8,271 nucleotides of DNA from Stenotrophomonas sp. Its GTDB lineage: Bacteria > Pseudomonadota > Gammaproteobacteria > Xanthomonadales > Xanthomonadaceae. Where the stretch lies: positions 1-8,271 of the forward strand of contig DOKO01000022.1 in assembly GCA_003510825.1 (NCBI GenBank), given 5' to 3'. The position numbers and the translations under genes are program-made. Below the pieces are notes generated by a model that was given only the letters and a program-made list of their open reading frames with translations, made no database searches and was not told the DNA's origin. Of this stretch, positions 5,700 through 8,271 are shown one piece after another (positions within the stretch are counted from its first letter, which is position 1; the number at the start of each line of letters is the position of its first letter).

Positions 5700-5720
5700 G
5701 CGCCGGGCATGACCCGGCGC
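5700..5720 (+). other. Perfect 8-bp intercistronic hairpin
   Basis: GCGCCGGG (5700-5707) and CCCGGCGC (5713-5720) form a perfect GC-only 8-bp stem with the loop CATGA, 13 nt after a stop codon in the 89-nt gap between two secreted-protein genes. The sequence after it (GCCTCCCGTCTTCCC) is pyrimidine-rich but lacks a proper T-run. It could be a partial terminator or a 3' stabiliser that sets different expression of the genes on each side. I saw no convincing promoter in the rest of the gap. Confidence 0.5.
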
Positions 5721-5775
5721 GCCTCCCGTCTTCCCACGCGCCGCACTGCGGCCGTTCCCAAAAGAAGGAATTCCA

Positions 5776-6450
5776 ATGATCCGTACTACTGCTCTCGCCG
5801 TGGCCATCGCCGCCGCCACCCTGTCGATGCCGGCGCACGCCCAGTTCGGCAAGCTGAAGGACCTGGCCGGTGCCGCCACCGGTGCATCCAGCAGCGCCTC
5901 CAGCGCCGGTGCGCCGGACGAAGCCGCGCAGGAAGCGCTGGTCCGTCGTTTCGTCAGCTCGCAGTCGCACTCGCTGCAGGCACAGACCTCGTTCGCCCGC
6001 GCCTTCGGCCTGGCCGAGCAGGTGCAGCTGCTGGAAGCCGAGCGCCAGGCGCTGTCGTCCGGTTCGGTCAGCGTCGATGCGATGAAGAAGTCGGTGTCGG
6101 TCAGCGAAGCCGCACAGGCCGCCATCGATGAGCGCCAGGCCGCGCAGCCGGAACTGAGCGCCGAATCCAAGCAGCACTACGCCGAAGGCCTGGTGCAGAT
6201 GCTGGCCTCGGCCGCCGAAGCGCAGAAGCTGGGTGGCGAAGCCAGCAATTTCACCGCGGGCATGAAGAACCTGGGCGCCACCCAGCTGGCCACCGTGGGC
6301 CGCAAGCTGGCCGCCGGTGCGTGGGTGGCCAAGGAATCGCCGGGCTACATCAAGGGCCTGTACGGCTCGACCAAGTCGGCGGTGACCTTTGCCAAGAAGA
6401 GCAAGGTGAAGGTGCCGTCGAACGCCGACTCGATGCTCGACTCGCTCTGA
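5776..6450 (+). CDS. Small secreted helical protein, unknown family
   Basis: This 224-aa protein has a textbook signal peptide (MIRTTALAVAIAAATLSMPA) with a likely signal peptidase I site after AHA (residue 22). The mature protein opens with a short Gly/Ala/Ser linker (about 24-47) and is then rich in Ala, Gln, Glu and Lys with few aromatic residues. It looks mainly alpha-helical, with likely helices at about 48-96, 108-123, 129-152 and 158-186. The C-terminus is basic then polar (FAKKSKVKVPSNADSMLDSL). There is no Cys, no membrane segment after the signal and no catalytic motif that I can see. AAGGA (5766-5770) lies 5 nt before the ATG. The gene follows by 89 nt and precedes the lipoprotein gene by 16 nt, so it probably forms part of the same envelope complex as a periplasmic adaptor or chaperone-like subunit. 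That role is inferred from context only. Confidence 0.9.
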   Translation: MIRTTALAVAIAAATLSMPAHAQFGKLKDLAGAATGASSSASSAGAPDEAAQEALVRRFVSSQSHSLQAQTSFARAFGLAEQVQLLEAERQALSSGSVSVDAMKKSVSVSEAAQAAIDERQAAQPELSAESKQHYAEGLVQMLASAAEAQKLGGEASNFTAGMKNLGATQLATVGRKLAAGAWVAKESPGYIKGLYGSTKSAVTFAKKSKVKVPSNADSMLDSL

Positions 6451-6466
6451 TCCGAGGTCCATCCCC

Positions 6467-8125
6467 ATGCGTACGACGACCCGATTGATCGGACTGGGCC
6501 TGCTCGCCGCCCTGCTCGCCGCCTGCGGCAAGCAGGAGGCACCGGCCGATGCGGCTGCCCCGGCCAAGGACAAGGCGCCCAGCGCGCTGGAGGCCAATGC
6601 GCCGGTGGCAGACGCGCCGATGCGTGGCACGCCGGATTTCGGCGGCACCACCCAGGTGGCGCGCGAGGCCGACGGTATCGGCAGCACCCCCGAGCTGGCG
6701 GTGCTGTCCGCGCTGCAGTCGGCCGTGGCCCAGGTCAACGGCGTACGCGTGGCCAGCCAGATGCAGAGCCTGCGCGCAGGCCTGCATGTGGACGTGGACG
6801 GTGAACACGTCGGCGACATCCGCGCCGACGCGTTCTCCCGGCAGATGATTGCCGGCTCGCAGGGCGCGGTGCTCGGCTACGAGATCCTGTCGCAGGAAGA
6901 AGTGCGCCAGCTCGACGAAGAGACCATTGCCCGCGTGCGCGCCAGCGACGAAGGCTGGAGCTTCAAGGGCGAGGCCTCGGCCAGTGCGTCCGGCCAGGCC
7001 TCGGCGAAGGCCTCCGGTGGCGGTGGTTCGGCCGAAGCCAGCGTCAAGGAAAACTACGAAGAGAAGGTGAAGGTGGATGCCAAGCGCGGCGCCAGCTCGC
7101 TCGATTCGGACGTGACCCACCGCAGCATGCGCAGCTACTGGAAGGTGCGCGTGCGTGCGCAGATCGCGCAGTACCGCGCACCGGACGAGCAGGGCAAGCC
7201 GAAGATCGTGGTGGCCCTGCCGCGCACCAAGGCCGGCAGCTACGCCGTCGGCGACGGCCGCGTGGCTGCCGACGAAGTGGCCGATGCGATCCGCGCACGC
7301 CTGTCCGATACGCTCACCCAGACCCAGCGCTTCATCGTGCTGGACCGTGAGTTCGGCGATGAGATGCAGGCCGAGATCGACCACATCAACAGCGGCAACG
7401 TGCGCCTGCAGGACACCGCGCGGCTGGGCCAGCAGCTGGCCACCGACCTCATCCTGATCCCGACCATCGAACGCTTCGAATACCCGCGCAGCGTGCGCAA
7501 CCTGCGCATGTCCGACCGCCAGGTGACCTCCTATTCCGGCGGTGGCCGCATCACCCTGCGGCTGATCAACGCCACCACCGGCCAGGTGGTGATGTCCGAC
7601 AGCTTCGACCACCAGCTCGCCTCGACCGGCCCGAGCACCCTGCCGCGCGTGGTGAACGGCCGCAACATGGCGGCGGCGATGATGGAATCGCTGTCCGGCC
7701 AGATCGGCACCAGCATCGTCACCACGCTGTTCCCGGTGTCGGTGGTTTCGGTGGATGGCGACCAGGTGGTGCTGAGCCAGGGCGGTGAAGGCCTGCAGGC
7801 CGGCCAGCGCTGGCAGGCCGTGCGCCTGGGTGAGGAGCTGAAGGATCCGCAGACCGGTCGCTCGCTGGGCCGCAGCGAACACCCGTGCTGCACCATCCGC
7901 ATCGACCGCGTGGCCGCGCAGACCTCCTACGGCACCATCGAAGAAGGTGTGGACGCCGTGCGCGGCGGCTTCCGCCCGGGCCAGCTGGAACTGCGCCAGA
8001 AACTGGGCAGCAAACCGGCAACTGCCAGCGCCACCGCCCAGGCGGCCCCGGCCGCCAGCGCACGCCCGGCCAGCAAGCCGAAGCCCAAGCCCGCTGCCGC
8101 CCCGGCCGAAGACCCGAACTGGTAA
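6467..8125 (+). CDS. Outer-membrane lipoprotein with FlgT/CsgG-like domain architecture
   Basis: This 552-aa protein has a lipoprotein signal with lipobox LAAC (Cys20). Gly follows the Cys, so Lol sorting to the outer membrane is expected. Residues about 70-240 (ELAVLSALQSAVAQVNGVRV; GAVLGYEIL; YWKVRVRAQIAQY) resemble FlgT-N, interrupted by a Ser/Ala/Gly/Lys-rich insert (165-208). Residues about 245-420 (KIVVALPRT, VADAIRARLSDTLTQTQRFI, LATDLILIPTIERFEY, RITLRLINATTGQVVMSDSF) are a CsgG/FlgT-M-like alpha/beta domain. Residues about 424-510 (VVLSQGGEGLQAGQRWQAVR, DPQTGRSLG, IDRVAAQTSYGTI) resemble FlgT-C. An Ala/Pro/Lys tail (KPKPKPAAAPAEDPNW) ends the protein. At 552 aa it is clearly longer than FlgT (about 380), and no flagellar or curli gene adjoins it. 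GAGG (6454-6457) precedes the ATG by 9 nt. The domain calls are by eye; the lipobox is clear. Confidence 0.92.
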   Translation: MRTTTRLIGLGLLAALLAACGKQEAPADAAAPAKDKAPSALEANAPVADAPMRGTPDFGGTTQVAREADGIGSTPELAVLSALQSAVAQVNGVRVASQMQSLRAGLHVDVDGEHVGDIRADAFSRQMIAGSQGAVLGYEILSQEEVRQLDEETIARVRASDEGWSFKGEASASASGQASAKASGGGGSAEASVKENYEEKVKVDAKRGASSLDSDVTHRSMRSYWKVRVRAQIAQYRAPDEQGKPKIVVALPRTKAGSYAVGDGRVAADEVADAIRARLSDTLTQTQRFIVLDREFGDEMQAEIDHINSGNVRLQDTARLGQQLATDLILIPTIERFEYPRSVRNLRMSDRQVTSYSGGGRITLRLINATTGQVVMSDSFDHQLASTGPSTLPRVVNGRNMAAAMMESLSGQIGTSIVTTLFPVSVVSVDGDQVVLSQGGEGLQAGQRWQAVRLGEELKDPQTGRSLGRSEHPCCTIRIDRVAAQTSYGTIEEGVDAVRGGFRPGQLELRQKLGSKPATASATAQAAPAASARPASKPKPKPAAAPAEDPNW

Positions 8126-8147
8126 CAGGCTCAAGCAACACACAGAT

Positions 8148-8197
8148 GGGGTCGGATCCCTTTCCCGCCGGGAAAGGGCTCTGACCCCTTCTTGTTT
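8148..8197 (+). terminator. Strong palindromic terminator, probably also a genus-specific repeat
   Basis: A stem runs from GGGGTCGG (8148-8155) to CCCC (8185-8188). It has 19 paired positions with one T/C mismatch (8157/8179) and one G-T wobble (8154/8182), closed by a 3-nt GCC loop (8167-8169). TTCTTGTTT (8189-8197) follows, giving an intrinsic terminator 22 nt after the lipoprotein stop codon. The arms (GGATCCCTTTCCC and GGGAAAGGGCTC) match in style a palindrome I remember as recurring in Stenotrophomonas intergenic regions. That recurrence is from memory and cannot be shown in this window. Confidence 0.8.
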
Positions 8198-8271
8198 GAC
8201 GCCGTTCCCACAGACCGCAGAAATCTGTCGAAGGCGGGGTGGTGTGGGTTTGCGGGGTGTGAGCCGCATGG
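8198..8271. other. Right-edge noncoding stretch
   Basis: After the terminator there is a 74-nt stretch with no supported gene. It is G-rich near the end, and an ATG at 8268 could be the start of a next gene, but only four bases remain and no convincing ribosome binding site is present. Confidence 0.4.

Noticed and set aside
4442..6819. Two long - strand open frames opposite the secreted-protein genes (4442-5776 and 5275-6819)
   Set aside because: They overlap each other and the convincing + strand genes, and their translations look like non-natural protein.
6467..8125. Naming the lipoprotein flgT or csgG
   Set aside because: Only domain rhythm supports it. The protein is much longer than either family, contains an insert, and has no flagellar or curli neighbours, so a gene symbol would mislead.
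8231..8260. G-rich run as a G-quadruplex
   Set aside because: Only three runs of three or more G occur (8236-8239, 8246-8248, 8254-8257), so a stable three-tetrad structure needs a fourth run that is missing.
6350..8269. 639-codon open frame on the - strand opposite the lipoprotein gene
   Set aside because: Same artefact of codon bias: no domain or signal is visible, and the + strand gene has a clear lipobox, ribosome binding site and domain pattern.

Overview
The window reads as chromosomal DNA of a high-GC gammaproteobacterium of the Xanthomonadaceae, most likely Stenotrophomonas. The grounds are the strong G/C third-position bias in every forward gene, the protein families, and a long palindrome of a style I remember from Stenotrophomonas intergenic regions at the right end. 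The species call is inference. All nine genes lie on the + strand in two blocks. I see no tRNA, rRNA, CRISPR array, transposase or broken gene.

Block 1 (about 149-3293) is a complete ECF42-type sigma-factor operon: a YCII/DGPF-family protein, two VOC (glyoxalase-fold) proteins, a DUF1428 (YbaA-like) protein, and an ECF sigma factor with a long helical C-terminal extension (the DUF6596/TPR-like region of group ECF42). A single match to the promoter reported for this sigma group (TGTCGA, 17-bp spacer, CGTC) sits 45 bp upstream of the first gene, so the operon probably drives its own transcription. No anti-sigma gene is present, which fits a group thought to be controlled through its C-terminal extension.

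Block 2 (about 3302-8197) encodes four exported proteins that read as one operon: a secreted 398-aa protein of unknown family, a secreted 366-aa protein that resembles FlgT-N/LPP20 and CsgG/TolB-like domains, a small secreted helical protein, and a 552-aa outer-membrane lipoprotein with a FlgT/CsgG-like domain order. The first two genes overlap by 10 nt. The block starts at a plausible sigma-70 promoter embedded in a hairpin and ends at a strong palindromic terminator. No flagellar or curli gene is in the window, so this looks like an uncharacterised envelope complex built from CsgG/FlgT-type parts, and it is the best candidate here for an undescribed system.

The gaps between genes are short. 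They hold ribosome binding sites and several perfect GC-rich hairpins (676-693, 3302-3318, 3342-3360, 5700-5720). The left edge (1-148) holds no convincing gene, but may carry the end of a dispersed repeat.
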